A stretch of DNA of 26,541 bases from an uncultured Lachnospiraceae bacterium (GTDB lineage Bacteria; Bacillota; Clostridia; Lachnospirales; Lachnospiraceae). The stretch spans positions 1 through 26,541 of the forward strand of contig CALCMD010000128.1 of assembly GCA_937965795.1 (NCBI GenBank), written 5' to 3'. The notes under the pieces were generated by a model that was given only the letters and a program-made list of their open reading frames with translations, was not told where the DNA came from and ran no database searches. The translations under genes were made by a program, and so were the position numbers. Below are positions 1-9,400 of this stretch, in pieces; within the stretch, counting starts at the first letter, position 1, and each line of letters starts with the position of its first letter.

Positions 1-319
1 GTAACGCATTGAGAGAATTATGGCATGATGAACTGGAAGAAGCGAAAGCGAAAATGAGAGAAGACATACGAGCGGAAGTACGGGCGGAAATCCAAGAGGA
101 AGTCCGGGCAGAAACACGGACACAAATGCAAAAAGAAATTCAGGCACAAAATAAGCTGCATCTGATTTCTTTAATCCGGAAAAAAATCAAAAAGAACAAG
201 CCCCTTACCCTGATCGCCCAGGAGCTTGAGGAAGAACCAGATTCCATCCGTGGAATTTACGACATAGTAACCGCTGATCCGGATGCTGACGAAAAGGAAA
301 TCTACCACCGTCTGCATCC
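1..319 (+). repeat. Direct repeat, left copy (Rpn 3' region)
   Basis: Bases 1-319 align with 22848-23238 in the same orientation. They are almost identical apart from a 72-bp difference in the number of 12-bp repeat units and a few substitutions. Similarity fades just before the stop codon. The left limit is set by the window edge. Confidence 0.9.
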
Positions 320-347
320 GTTAAAAGAATCGGAAGCCTCCCGCTAA
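1..347 (+). CDS. Rpn-family protein, C-terminal part (cut by window edge)
   Basis: The reading frame is open from the first base and ends at TAA 345-347, so the gene starts left of the window. The visible ~114 residues match the C-terminal part of the full-length Rpn-like protein at 22184-23260 almost residue for residue, starting just after that gene's internal start codon. The segment holds charged four-residue repeats (RAEV, RAEI, QEEV, RAET), then a helical tail with EEPDSIRGIYDIVTAD and a divergent ending (LKESEASR). It has five 12-bp repeat units against eleven in the other copy. In the Rpn family this variable tail is the RpnS-type regulatory domain; the nuclease domain, if present, lies outside the window. 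Its stop overlaps the stop of the convergent PASTA kinase gene. TTG at 9 could be read as a start, but it aligns with an internal leucine codon. Confidence 0.8.
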   Translation, partial: NALRELWHDELEEAKAKMREDIRAEVRAEIQEEVRAETRTQMQKEIQAQNKLHLISLIRKKIKKNKPLTLIAQELEEEPDSIRGIYDIVTADPDADEKEIYHRLHPLKESEASR

Positions 348-2917
348 TTCACAAAATGCGCATCTCCGTCTGAAATCACAAATCCTTCGTCCGGCTCATA
401 GGACGGGGCAGGGTTTGACGGCTGCTGCGGCTGTACAGGGTTTGACGGCGGTGTGTAAGAGGAAGATGTGCCTGAATCTCTGACCGGCTGCGGCTTTGCG
501 CCCTTACTGATCGTAATATGAATCTTCGCTCCCGGAAATACCAGCCCGTCCGTGGCTGAAATCTCCGTCTCTTCCGGTACGCCAAAGAGCAGTGACTCTC
601 CCGAATCCGTGACACTATATTCGCAGACACGTCCCGCCTCTATATCGCCATTATATTCTTCCTCCCGCTCAATATCTTCTTCACGAAATCCCGCCTGTTT
701 CAGCATCTCAAGCGCATCTTCTTCTTTCATTTCAGACACATCCGGAGTCCGAATACAGTTGATCGTCAGCGCCGCTGTCCTTTCTTCCGCTATCTGATAT
801 TTTACTCCAAGAATTCTGCCAGGCTCTGCTTTACTGCTGCTCTTTTGTTTGAGCTTTGCCAGCCTAAACCCCTCCTGTTTCAAAAGCTCTACTGCTTCTT
901 CCAGCGTCTTACCTTTCATTTCCGGACGTTGTTTGCTGACCGTCAGTGTAATTTCCTGACCCTTTTTTGCAGCCGTTCCGCCTTCCATACTCTGTGCGGC
1001 TACCGTTCCTTCTTTGCTGCTGCTATATTCTTCCCGCACTGACACGGTAAGTCCCAGTCCTTCCAGCTCTTTTTTTGCCTCTTCTCCAGTCTTTGACAAG
1101 ACGTCCGGTATCGGAAACGTCTTTTCCCCGGCGCTGACTGTTAACGTGATGACGCTGCCTTTCTCCCTCTTTTCACCGCCTGCTGCATCCTGGTTGATAA
1201 TCACATCTTTCTCTACCGTATCACTATACACATTCTTCACTTCCACAGTGAATCCTGCCTCCTGCATCACAGCTTTCGCTTTTGCAAACGCTTCCCCGCA
1301 GATATCCGGCACCACCGCCGTCTTTCGGGACTGGCCTGCAAAAAATACGGCTGCGATTCCAATCGCCGCCACAGACAGTAAAACCGGGACTGCCTTTTTC
1401 TTTCCGGACTTTTTCTCTTCCGGCTCTGACTGCTCTGTCTCTTTCTTTTCTATGTCCGATTTCGGAATTTTTTCAGTTTTTTCTTCTGGCTCTGCTTTCA
1501 GAAGTGTTTTCTGAGATTCTTCTGCTTTTTCTTCTGGCTCTTTCTTCGCATCCGAGACGTTTTTCTCCTCTTCCTGTCCCTCGCTCTTTGTGTCTTTCTT
1601 CGCCATTTCGCGCCGGATTTTCTTTCGCAGGGTCATCGTTTCGTCTCCATGATAATCGATACCGCCATTTTTCGGCTTCTCTTTCAAAACCTTTCCCCGC
1701 AGATTTTCCGACTGATCTTTCTCCTCCTGCACACACTTTTTTTCTTCTGAAACCGCCTCGCTTTCGGTTTTTTTCAAAATTTCTGTTCCTTCCGGGACGT
1801 CCTTTTTCTCCTCCGGGCTTTCAGTTTCCCCGGACGGCTCTTTTGGTCTGTCCTGCCCCTCTTCCACTTGATCTCTGACGTGGTATCTTCTGCCTGGAAT
1901 GCTCCCCCGTTTCCGCTCCTTCAAAGAAACCGTACCATTGGTGCTCAGCTCATCTCTGGCAGACACCTCATCGCCCTTTGGATAAATCGCTTCTGCCTCG
2001 CCTTTTTCATATAGAATCGCTTCTAAATCCTTCCTCATGGCTACCGGACTGGAATAACGATCCGCCGTGCGGTATGCGCAGGCTTTCAGCACGATTTCTA
2101 CCAGCCTGCCATCTGCCTGTGCCGGATCTGGCAGCTCTTCTCCGTTAATTCTCCTGCGAAATGCTTCTGCATTGTCGCGGTAAGTAACCGTATGCGGATA
2201 CGCCGGCAGAAACGGCGCACGATTAAAATTCAGAAGTCGGTACAGCACGATTCCCAGCGAATAAATATCAGCGCTTGGGCCATACTTTTCTTCATAATAT
2301 ACCTCTGGCGCCATATAGGTATCCGTTCCCGTCCGCCCGGACATGGTATTCTCAATCATGCGGGCGACGCCAAAGTCTCCCAGCTTATACTCTCCCATTC
2401 TGGAAACAAAGATATTTGCCGGCTTAATGTCCCTGTGAATGACATTGACTTTTTGACACAGCTCCAAAGCCTTGCATATGTCAATGCCCAGTTTCATGAC
2501 GTCCCGTCTTGTCATCTGCTTTTCCGCCACATATTTCGTCAGGGAGGTCAAAAGCTCCATGCGGATCAGAATCGTCCAGCCGATGCCGTTTTCGGCAGGA
2601 ATCACCCGATGATCTTCATAGCTTACAATATTGGTATGCCCTTTTAACTGTGCCATCAGGGCAAATTCCCGTACAAAATCCTCCACCGCACTTTTAAAAT
2701 AGCGGGAAATCTCCGTATCGTTCATTCCCGTCGCTTTGATTTCCTGAAACTCCTCCTCAGACTGCGGGATGGTAACCATTTTGAGCGCCGCCCGATATAC
2801 GGTTCCAAAATCCATACGTTCGATTTCATACACTTTCCCGTACTGCCCCGCGCCGAGAAGCCGTACGATTTTCCAATCTCCCAACGCGTGCTTTATCGCT
2901 TCCGAAAATTCTTCCAT
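344..2917 (-). CDS. Transmembrane Ser/Thr protein kinase with PASTA-like repeats
   Basis: This is a Hanks-type Thr/Ser kinase of 857 residues. Kinase domain ~17-300: glycine loop GAGQYGKVYE, Lys46, HRDIKPAN (Asp163), DFG (181-183), activation loop TGTDTYMAPE; all catalytic residues are present. A long charged linker (~310-505) is followed by a membrane helix (~509-528) and four PASTA-type repeats outside (~534-595, 601-662, 663-722 degenerate, 723-806), then a Pro/Ser tail. PASTA repeats classically bind peptidoglycan fragments. I chose ATG 2917 because its paralogue begins at the equivalent Met (MEQFSD) and GAGGAG precedes it; GTG 2932 is less likely. It starts 11 bases after the PP2C stop, so kinase and phosphatase are co-transcribed. 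The linker motifs NGTVSL and GDETMTL recur in the paralogue at 10321-13143. No terminator is visible at the 3' end, which abuts a convergent Rpn gene. Confidence 0.96.
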   Translation of the reverse strand: MEEFSEAIKHALGDWKIVRLLGAGQYGKVYEIERMDFGTVYRAALKMVTIPQSEEEFQEIKATGMNDTEISRYFKSAVEDFVREFALMAQLKGHTNIVSYEDHRVIPAENGIGWTILIRMELLTSLTKYVAEKQMTRRDVMKLGIDICKALELCQKVNVIHRDIKPANIFVSRMGEYKLGDFGVARMIENTMSGRTGTDTYMAPEVYYEEKYGPSADIYSLGIVLYRLLNFNRAPFLPAYPHTVTYRDNAEAFRRRINGEELPDPAQADGRLVEIVLKACAYRTADRYSSPVAMRKDLEAILYEKGEAEAIYPKGDEVSARDELSTNGTVSLKERKRGSIPGRRYHVRDQVEEGQDRPKEPSGETESPEEKKDVPEGTEILKKTESEAVSEEKKCVQEEKDQSENLRGKVLKEKPKNGGIDYHGDETMTLRKKIRREMAKKDTKSEGQEEEKNVSDAKKEPEEKAEESQKTLLKAEPEEKTEKIPKSDIEKKETEQSEPEEKKSGKKKAVPVLLSVAAIGIAAVFFAGQSRKTAVVPDICGEAFAKAKAVMQEAGFTVEVKNVYSDTVEKDVIINQDAAGGEKREKGSVITLTVSAGEKTFPIPDVLSKTGEEAKKELEGLGLTVSVREEYSSSKEGTVAAQSMEGGTAAKKGQEITLTVSKQRPEMKGKTLEEAVELLKQEGFRLAKLKQKSSSKAEPGRILGVKYQIAEERTAALTINCIRTPDVSEMKEEDALEMLKQAGFREEDIEREEEYNGDIEAGRVCEYSVTDSGESLLFGVPEETEISATDGLVFPGAKIHITISKGAKPQPVRDSGTSSSYTPPSNPVQPQQPSNPAPSYEPDEGFVISDGDAHFVN

Positions 2918-2928
2918 ATTCTCTCTCC

Positions 2929-3690
2929 TCACCTGACTGACAGTACAACTGCCGTAAGATTATCTGTTTTTCCACATTCCATCGCCCTGTCCACCAGGGA
3001 GATACAGGCTCTTTCCGTGCTGGCATGGCTTTGCAGAATGGCCTGAATCCTTTCCTCCTCCAGCATGTCGCTGATGCCGTCGCTGCATAACAGCAGCTTA
3101 TCCCCTGTCCATAACTCCATTTTTCCCGTCTGAGGCTCCAGCATCATTTCCTCACTGTCTACCCCCAGGTGCTGTAGCAGTGTATGCTTTGAATGCTCCA
3201 GCGCCGCAGGATTTTTCGGAAGCGCCCGGAACTGTCTCAAATACTCATACTCCGTGTGATCTTCCGACAGCCTGATCAGCCTGTTCTTCCTCATCAGATA
3301 GAGCCTGCTGTCCCCCAGGTTTGCAAATTCCATCTTATTTCCATACAGCTTCACCAGCACCAGCGTACTTCCCATCTTAGAAATTTTCATCAGCTCCTGC
3401 TGTTTGCAGAGCCATGTGTTCATCTCGTTGATATACGCGCCCGTCAGCTTAAGCTTCTCCTCGTAAACTGCCCTTTTTAAATAAGATACGGAAAGAAAGG
3501 CCGCTTTCTCTCCCGCTGCCTCTCCTCCAATTCCGTCGCAGACCGCAAAGACCGCCTCTCCCTGACATTTCCCGGACAGCAGAAGCATTCCTCTCTTCTC
3601 TTCCTTGATGTAACCGTTGAGGAAAAAATTATCCTCATTGTTCGGTTTTGCGTTTCCTCTGTGTGTGTAGCCTGAATAGTTTATCTTCAT
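2929..3690 (-). CDS. PP2C-family Ser/Thr protein phosphatase
   Basis: This is a metal-dependent protein phosphatase (PP2C/PPM) of 253 residues, the usual size of the bacterial stand-alone form. It would remove phosphate from Ser/Thr in the cytosol. Metal-binding and signature motifs are present: RGNAKPNNED with Asp20, AVCDGIGGEAAG with Asp52, NLGDSRLY, LLCSDGISDML with Asp204, and TDNLTAVV with Asp243. There is no signal peptide or membrane helix. It sits one base after the DUF6273 protein stop and 11 bases before the PASTA kinase start, so the three are translationally linked. The kinase-phosphatase pairing is the standard PrkC/PrpC-type arrangement. Its likely substrates are the PASTA kinase, the second kinase at 10321-13143 and their targets. 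The shared operator implies co-expression with the secretion operon. Confidence 0.95.
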   Translation of the reverse strand: MKINYSGYTHRGNAKPNNEDNFFLNGYIKEEKRGMLLLSGKCQGEAVFAVCDGIGGEAAGEKAAFLSVSYLKRAVYEEKLKLTGAYINEMNTWLCKQQELMKISKMGSTLVLVKLYGNKMEFANLGDSRLYLMRKNRLIRLSEDHTEYEYLRQFRALPKNPAALEHSKHTLLQHLGVDSEEMMLEPQTGKMELWTGDKLLLCSDGISDMLEEERIQAILQSHASTERACISLVDRAMECGKTDNLTAVVLSVR

Positions 3691-3691
3691 C

Positions 3692-5740
3692 TTATCTTAC
3701 CTTCACTGTCTTTGTTTTGCTCCATTCCCCGTAGTACACGATACCAGAGACAACTTTACAGCTTCTCATCCTGACATAATATTTCGCATTTCTTACCATA
3801 TCTTTCACCGTCATCACTGTATATGCCTTTGAGACCTGGACAGTTACCGTTTTCTTTCCTCCCTTAAAGTTCCGGGACCGGGAATAGCACATCTCATACC
3901 AGTCTCCCTTCTTATCTTTCTTCCAGTAAATCTTGATTCTCCCATCACCTACTGCCCGGATAGATTTTATCGTCATCCTATCCGGATTCACTGTCAGCGT
4001 ATATTTCTTTATGATTTTCTTTCCGGTGCTGTTCAGGATTCCGGTGACTGTGATGGTCGTCGTTCCCACACCCCTGATCTTTACCACGCCTTTGGAGCTG
4101 ATGGACGCCGTCTTTTTACTGGAGCTTTTATAGGTAATCCTGCTCACACCGTTCGCTTTTAGCTTTAGTGTGAAACGCTTCGCCCCCATCCGGATTTTCC
4201 CCAGGGACAGATACTTGTCCGCTTCCGTAATGCCCGTGGCGGATTTCAGGGAAAGCCCACCGGACGAAACAGTGATGGCGTGATTCTTCCGTGCAACGTC
4301 CTTTAAATCCACGGACATCATCGACGGAGCGGACGGATTTGGCAAAATCCACGGATTCTGAACTGTGGATTCGCCCTCTTCCCAGTGCGCATACAACGTA
4401 TGATTCGATGCGGCAGCTACTATCGTACTCTCTGTCACCCGGTTTCCTCCGTTCGCAGACGTATACCAGCCTGTGAACGTATAGCCGCTTCGCGTAGGTG
4501 CGGGCAGTGTGCCATATGCACTTCCACACGTCACGAACTTATTTGAGGGACTGACGTTTCCTCCGTTTGCAGAAAAGTATACGGTATAATTTTGTTTCTC
4601 ATTTACAGTTCCATCAGAACATACCGTCCCCGCATAGGTATAGAGATTCGAAGATGAAAGATTCAGATTCAAAGCTGGACGGACGCCGTTACCACTGTTG
4701 CTGACCCTGCAACCATCCCTGCGGATCCAACCGTCGGGGTTGACGTACATAGCAAGGTCGTCATTATAGCCCGGCGAGCGCAGCCACCACCAGCCGTTTC
4801 CGGCGTAAGCTGTATCCGTGCTACTCCACATCCCCATCGCCTTTGCATAGGCGCTGCTCTGGCAGCGGCGGGCTTCGTCCGCTGTACTGCCGTCCTTCAC
4901 AAATCCATATGCCTTTGCGGTATCGGTATTCCATACGTCCGGCTCAGAGAGCAGGAAGACTTTGTCCGTGGTGTAATTCCCGCCTTCCGTGCCTTGAGTG
5001 ATATTATCTGCATTCTCCAGCGTTGAATTCACGATTGCCGCCCGTTCCGAAGCAGTAAAGGCACTACCGATAAAATTTTTCCGCCTGTAGTCCGCGGACT
5101 GCTTGTTACTCCCCGCACCATAGCCGTTCAGCCAGCTCCGCAGGGTGCTGGTCTCCCAGGTAACACTTCCCTCTACCGTACAGTACTTCTTGTCGTCCAG
5201 GGCGATATCCGAGAGGAGCAGCGCCTGGTTCCCGTCGGTGCGGAGTACCCTCCACTTGATAGGTTCATATTTGAAGTAGTGATAGTCTGTGCTATTTTTC
5301 CATCGATAATAGCCATTGTTGCCGGATGCGTAAGTCGCATCCCCTTTTTTCATCCTCCGGTACTTTACCCCATTTAAAGTAATATCATTCTTCTCATCCC
5401 AGCCGGATGCGCTCTGGAGAGTGGCATACACACTGTCCGACACAATAACATCCCCGTCCCGCCGCAGGCTTTCATCCAGCGCTGTATACGCTGCATTTGA
5501 AGGTATTACTTCCGCCTGTGGGTAGCTGCCGAACCAGATACAGTCCCAGGTCACCTTCTGCCCCGCCCGCATACTGGAGTCTGTAACGATGCGGGGATTG
5601 GAAAGGGATACCGCGCGCACCGTCTCCATACCGTCCGGCCAGAAAAGCCCCAGCACGCCTGCGGCAAGGAACGCCGCCGCACGCACCGCCTGCATCAGCT
5701 TCCGCCATTTCTTCCCCTTATGTTTCTTTTTTCCCTTCAT
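3692..5740 (-). CDS. Secreted DUF6273 / InlB-repeat / Ig-like surface protein
   Basis: A 682-residue exported protein. The N-terminus is very basic (MKGKKKHKGKKWRK), followed by a hydrophobic stretch and a likely signal cleavage near VRAVS. Residues ~60-365 form a DUF6273-type domain, with WFGSYPQAEV at its start and GWWWLRSPG plus NGVRPALNLN at its end. One InlB B-repeat follows (~385-455; YTVYFSANGG ... GWYT ... LYAHW). The C-terminus (~475-682) is a Big_2-like Ig fold plus an FN3-like domain (ITYKSSSKKTASISSKG; GEWSKTKTVKV). No LPXTG sorting signal is present, so attachment, if any, is by another route. The start has AAAGGA upstream and a ~30-base leader from the operator-bearing promoter. 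It leads the operon with PP2C and PASTA kinase. The last ~200 residues are nearly the same as in the protein at 6430-9453. Role unproven: adhesin or envelope-associated factor. Confidence 0.9.
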   Translation of the reverse strand: MKGKKKHKGKKWRKLMQAVRAAAFLAAGVLGLFWPDGMETVRAVSLSNPRIVTDSSMRAGQKVTWDCIWFGSYPQAEVIPSNAAYTALDESLRRDGDVIVSDSVYATLQSASGWDEKNDITLNGVKYRRMKKGDATYASGNNGYYRWKNSTDYHYFKYEPIKWRVLRTDGNQALLLSDIALDDKKYCTVEGSVTWETSTLRSWLNGYGAGSNKQSADYRRKNFIGSAFTASERAAIVNSTLENADNITQGTEGGNYTTDKVFLLSEPDVWNTDTAKAYGFVKDGSTADEARRCQSSAYAKAMGMWSSTDTAYAGNGWWWLRSPGYNDDLAMYVNPDGWIRRDGCRVSNSGNGVRPALNLNLSSSNLYTYAGTVCSDGTVNEKQNYTVYFSANGGNVSPSNKFVTCGSAYGTLPAPTRSGYTFTGWYTSANGGNRVTESTIVAAASNHTLYAHWEEGESTVQNPWILPNPSAPSMMSVDLKDVARKNHAITVSSGGLSLKSATGITEADKYLSLGKIRMGAKRFTLKLKANGVSRITYKSSSKKTASISSKGVVKIRGVGTTTITVTGILNSTGKKIIKKYTLTVNPDRMTIKSIRAVGDGRIKIYWKKDKKGDWYEMCYSRSRNFKGGKKTVTVQVSKAYTVMTVKDMVRNAKYYVRMRSCKVVSGIVYYGEWSKTKTVKVR
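3698..4300 (-). repeat. Duplicated Ig/FN3 C-terminal module, copy 1
   Basis: This stretch is highly similar at the nucleotide level to 6436-7041, in the same orientation, with a small in-frame length difference. It encodes the shared C-terminal ~200 residues of the two surface proteins. Confidence 0.85.
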
Positions 5741-5776
5741 AGCTCTGATATCCTTTCTTTTTCTTACTTATTTTAA

Positions 5777-5805
5777 ATTTTAGACATTTTCCGTCTAAAA
5801 GTCAA
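5777..5805 (-). promoter_or_regulatory. Promoter with overlapping palindromic operator (unit 3)
   Basis: On the minus strand, TTGACT (5805-5800), a 17-base spacer and TAAAAT (5782-5777) form a near-consensus sigma-A promoter for the DUF6273-PP2C-kinase operon. A perfect inverted repeat, TTTTAGAC-N7-GTCTAAAA (5778-5800), fills the spacer and both boxes, where a bound repressor would block RNA polymerase. The same arrangement recurs at 9697-9725 and 21401-21429. Confidence 0.85.
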
Positions 5806-5853
5806 GAAAAAAACACAGATCGAAAATCCTTCTCAGATTCACGACCTGTGTTT
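5804..5853 (-). terminator. Rho-independent terminator after the 98-residue gene
   Basis: Arms at 5842-5853 and 5811-5822 pair over 12 positions with one weak pair (AAACACAGGTCG against CGATCTGTGTTT). Seven T follow on the minus strand. It ends the gene at 5866-6162, and its T-run touches the -35 box of the next promoter. A homologous hairpin is at 9726-9774. Confidence 0.85.
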
Positions 5854-5865
5854 CTATGGGGGTGA

Positions 5866-6162
5866 TTATGCTATTTCAAGTTGTTTCTTAATCTTACGCA
5901 ATTCCGTCTCAAAAACGTTCAGACGGATAGCAAGTACTTCTTTCTCACTATCCACTTTTAATGCTTCATGCAAATTTCTTGACAAATCAAGATGCCCCTC
6001 AGCTACACGCTGGATATTGACACGGATTTCATTTTCAAGTGTTAATCTGATGTCTGAAACACAGTTTTCCATGTTTCCTGTGCGTTGTTTCAGCTCTTTT
6101 ATATCGGCTTCCATAGTGCCTGCTTTTTCAAGCAGTAAATCAAGTTTTTCACTGTCTGTCAT
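5866..6162 (-). CDS. Small coiled-coil protein of unknown function
   Basis: A 98-residue acidic/basic protein that I do not recognise beyond a general type. It has no signal peptide and no membrane segment. The heptad-like pattern (LDLLLEKAGTMEADIKELKQ, then ENEIRVNIQRVAEGHLDL and ETELRKIKKQLE) predicts coiled coil over almost the whole length, so it probably forms a dimer or binds another helical protein. Short proteins of this layout are common as lone genes in Lachnospiraceae. ATG 6162 is preceded by AGGTGG. It has its own promoter candidate (6321-6349) and its own terminator (5804-5853), so it appears to be a single-gene unit sitting between two operator-controlled operons. A link to secretion is not shown. 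Confidence 0.75.
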   Translation of the reverse strand: MTDSEKLDLLLEKAGTMEADIKELKQRTGNMENCVSDIRLTLENEIRVNIQRVAEGHLDLSRNLHEALKVDSEKEVLAIRLNVFETELRKIKKQLEIA

Positions 6163-6320
6163 ATGCTCACCACCTATTCTATCTGTCTGCTGATGATTGT
6201 TTTCAGTTTACCACAACTCCTGTGCAAAGTCCATTCTATGAGCAAACTACTTGTCTGGCCGCTTTGTGATTGCCGGGATGCGTTTGCCATGTCCATGCCG
6301 CTTGGAATCTTTCTGCTATT

Positions 6321-6349
6321 AGTATATCACTTATTCTTTGTATATGCAA
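6321..6349 (-). promoter_or_regulatory. Candidate promoter for the coiled-coil gene
   Basis: On the minus strand TTGCAT (6349-6344), a 17-base spacer and TATACT (6326-6321) lie ahead of the gene at 5866-6162, giving a leader of about 150 bases. A second weaker candidate (TGGACT-N17-TAAACT) lies closer to the gene. No TTTTAGAC palindrome is present here. Confidence 0.5.
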
Positions 6350-6429
6350 CAAATGCTTTATATTTTTATTGTGGTTCAACCTATGTCTGCAAGCCAAAGC
6401 AAGCAGGTTCCGCTTTTCTTTTTCAGGTT

Positions 6430-9400
6430 CTATTTCACGGTTACAGACTTTGTTTTACTCCATTCCCCGCAGTATATTTTACCGGAGATGACTTTACAGC
6501 TTCTCATTCTGACATAATATTTCGCATTTCTTACCAGATCTTTCAGTGTAATCACTTTATGCGCCTTTGAAACCCGGAAAGACCTCGCTCTGCCTTTAAA
6601 GTTCCGGGACCGGGAATAGCACACCTCATACCAGTCTCCCTTCTTATCTTTCTTCCAGTAAATCTTGATTCTCCCGTCACCTACTGCCCGGACAGATTCT
6701 ATCACCGTCCTGTCCGGATTCACCGTCAGCGTGTATTTTTTCGTGATTTTCTTTCCGGTACTGTTCAGAATTCCAGTGACCGTGATGGTCGTCTGACCCA
6801 CGCCCCTGATCTTTACCTCGCCTTTGGAGCTGATGGACGCCGTCTTTTTACTGGAGCTTTTATAAGTAATCCTGCTCACGCCGTCCGCTTTCAGCTTCAG
6901 TGTGAAGCGCTTCGCCCCCATGCGGATCTTCCCCAGGGACAGATACTTGTCCGCTTCTGTAACGCCCGTGGCGGATTTCAGAGAAACCCCCCCGGACTTC
7001 ACGGTGATGGCGTGATTCTTCCGTGCAACAGTCTTTAAATTCAAAGACGGTGTTGACGAAACGGACGGATTTGATGGAACTGACGGACTTGACGGTGCCG
7101 ACGGCTTCTGAGCTGGAGATTCGTCCTTTTTCCAGTGTGCATCCAAAACATGAGACACAGTTAATCTCACTTTCGTCGCCTCTGTCACCTGACTGTCTCC
7201 AAAATACCACCCGGTAAAGAGATAGCCGTCACGGATTGGTATGGGCAGTGGTCCATAGTCTCTTCCTACTGGCACTACTTTTTCTGAAAGGCTGCAATTT
7301 CCTCCGTTGGCATTGAAAAACACGGTAACATTTTTGCCGGACGGAATTTTTCCCCACACGGCATAGAGCGTCACCGATTGATCAGCCTGATAGGTTCCTC
7401 CCGGCTGATATATGGCGCTTGCCGCACTGCTGTTGGTTGCCCAGCCTTTAAAGGTATACCCTGCACGGGTCGGCGTACTGCTGCTCAGTGTCAGAGCTCT
7501 TCCATGCACTTTTTCCTGCGGCGACGGCACTCCGCTTCCTCCGTTCGCATCATAAGTGACCGTGTAACGGGAAGGCTCTGTCCAGTGCGCATACAGCGTA
7601 TGATTTGATGGGTTAGCTACTGTCGTGCTCTCTGTCACCCGGCTTCCTCCGCTTGACGCCGTATACCAGCCTGCGAACGTATAGCCGCTTCGGGTCGACG
7701 TCGGCAGGGCGCCGTAAGTACCTCCATACGTCACGGATTTGCTGGAAGGACTGACGTTTCCTCCGTTTGCAGAAAACGTTACCGTATAAGACCGACCCTG
7801 CCAGACCGCATATAAAGTCACTCCAGTATTTGCGGTATAGCTTCCTCCCGGCTGATACATGGCGCTTGCCGCACTGCTGCTGGTTGCCCAGCCTTTAAAG
7901 GTATACCCTGCACGGGTCGGCGTACTGCTGCTCAGTATCAGGGTGCTTCCGTGCACCTTTTCCTGCGGCGACGGCGCTCCGCTTCCTCCGTTTGCATTAT
8001 AAGTAACCGTGTAACGAGAAAGCCCTGTCCAATGCGCATACAGAACATGATTTGATGACGTATTTACTGTCGTGCTGCTTGTTACTTCGCTTCCCCCACT
8101 GCTTGACGTATACCAGCCGCTAAACGTATATCCCGTCCTTATCGGTGTTGGCAGCGCACCGTAAGTATTTCCATATGTTACACTCTTGCTGTTTGTTCCT
8201 ACGCTTCCTCCATTCGCATTAAATGTCACTATATAGCTTCCATTTTCTACCTTTAAAGCATAACTTGTACTTCCTGCTGTATAATTTTTTCCTGTCGATG
8301 CTGAAGCCGTAATTGTACATTGACCAGTTCCTGTTATTGTTACATACCCTGTACTGCTATTTACATCCGCAACACGTGCATTTGATGAAGTATAAGAAAT
8401 CGTTCCGTCCGTCACTGCAATTAATGTATTTTTAAAAGAGCCTTCTCCGTATGTTTTATTAACTGTGTTGCTGGAAAACCTCATACTTGGCGCTGCTCTA
8501 TTCACAGTCAGCGTATAACTTCTGCTTCCCGATAAATAATTATTACCGGACGATGCCGTTGCTGTAATCCTGCAGCTTCCTGCTCCCGTTATAGTTACAA
8601 GCCCTGTGCTGCTTACTGTTGCAACACTTGTATTTGAAGAACTGTATTGAATCGTTCCATCTGTTGTTTTATTTAATGTATTTGTGAAACTGCTGTCTCC
8701 ATATGTCTTTGTGACAGATGTATTGCTAAAATTTAAAGTCGGGGATATTTTATTTACCGTAACGGTAAATGATTTCGAGGTTATTACGTTGCCGGCACTG
8801 TTTTTCGCAGAAACAGTTACCGTAGTTGTCCCTGCTGATTTTGGGCTCAATGTAATCGGGAGTTCATTATCACTCCACTCTCCCCATTTTGCGCTTACAA
8901 CACTGCTGTCTCCAATAGAATAAGAACATTTTGATACTCCATAACCCGAAAAGTAAATTGTATTTACCGAACTTCCACCGCCATAATTAAACGTCATACT
9001 TGACTTTGAAAACGACATAGTAACATTATATGCAACACTAAAAGATATCGTGCCAGTTGTTGTCTGAGCTCCATCTGTATCTGTTATCACCCAATGACAA
9101 GAGTAACTCCCCGTCTCTGTAAAAACATATGGCTCTGCTCTATATCTGAAATATCCAGATGCGGTATATGATTTTGTGTCATATGTATTTCCGTTTTTAT
9201 AAATATACAAAGTTCCTGTTTTCACTCTTACATCTTCTGTTACCTGCATATTAAAATAATAGTTTTCTCCGTAATCTAAAATGCGGGATGCAGAACTTGG
9301 CAAACTCCCAGCAGTAGCATTCGTCGAAACAGGGGATTCAGAAATATTCGTTCTCACACTTCCCGCCAAAGCTGTCTCTTTTGAAAGCCATAATGCAAAA

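Noticed and set aside
1..347. A complete 112-residue gene starting at TTG 9
   Set aside because: Alignment with the copy at 22848 shows that TTG is an internal Leu codon; the frame is open to the window edge.
1014..1878. Long plus-strand frames of 166 and 198 residues opposite the PASTA kinase gene
   Set aside because: They are Ser/Pro/Phe-rich mirror frames of the Glu/Lys-rich linker, lack ribosome binding sites and show no domain.
6163..6570. 135-residue plus-strand frame between the coiled-coil gene and the large surface protein
   Set aside because: It has no ribosome binding site, runs over the conserved 3' end of the surface protein gene, and the promoter signals there face the other way.
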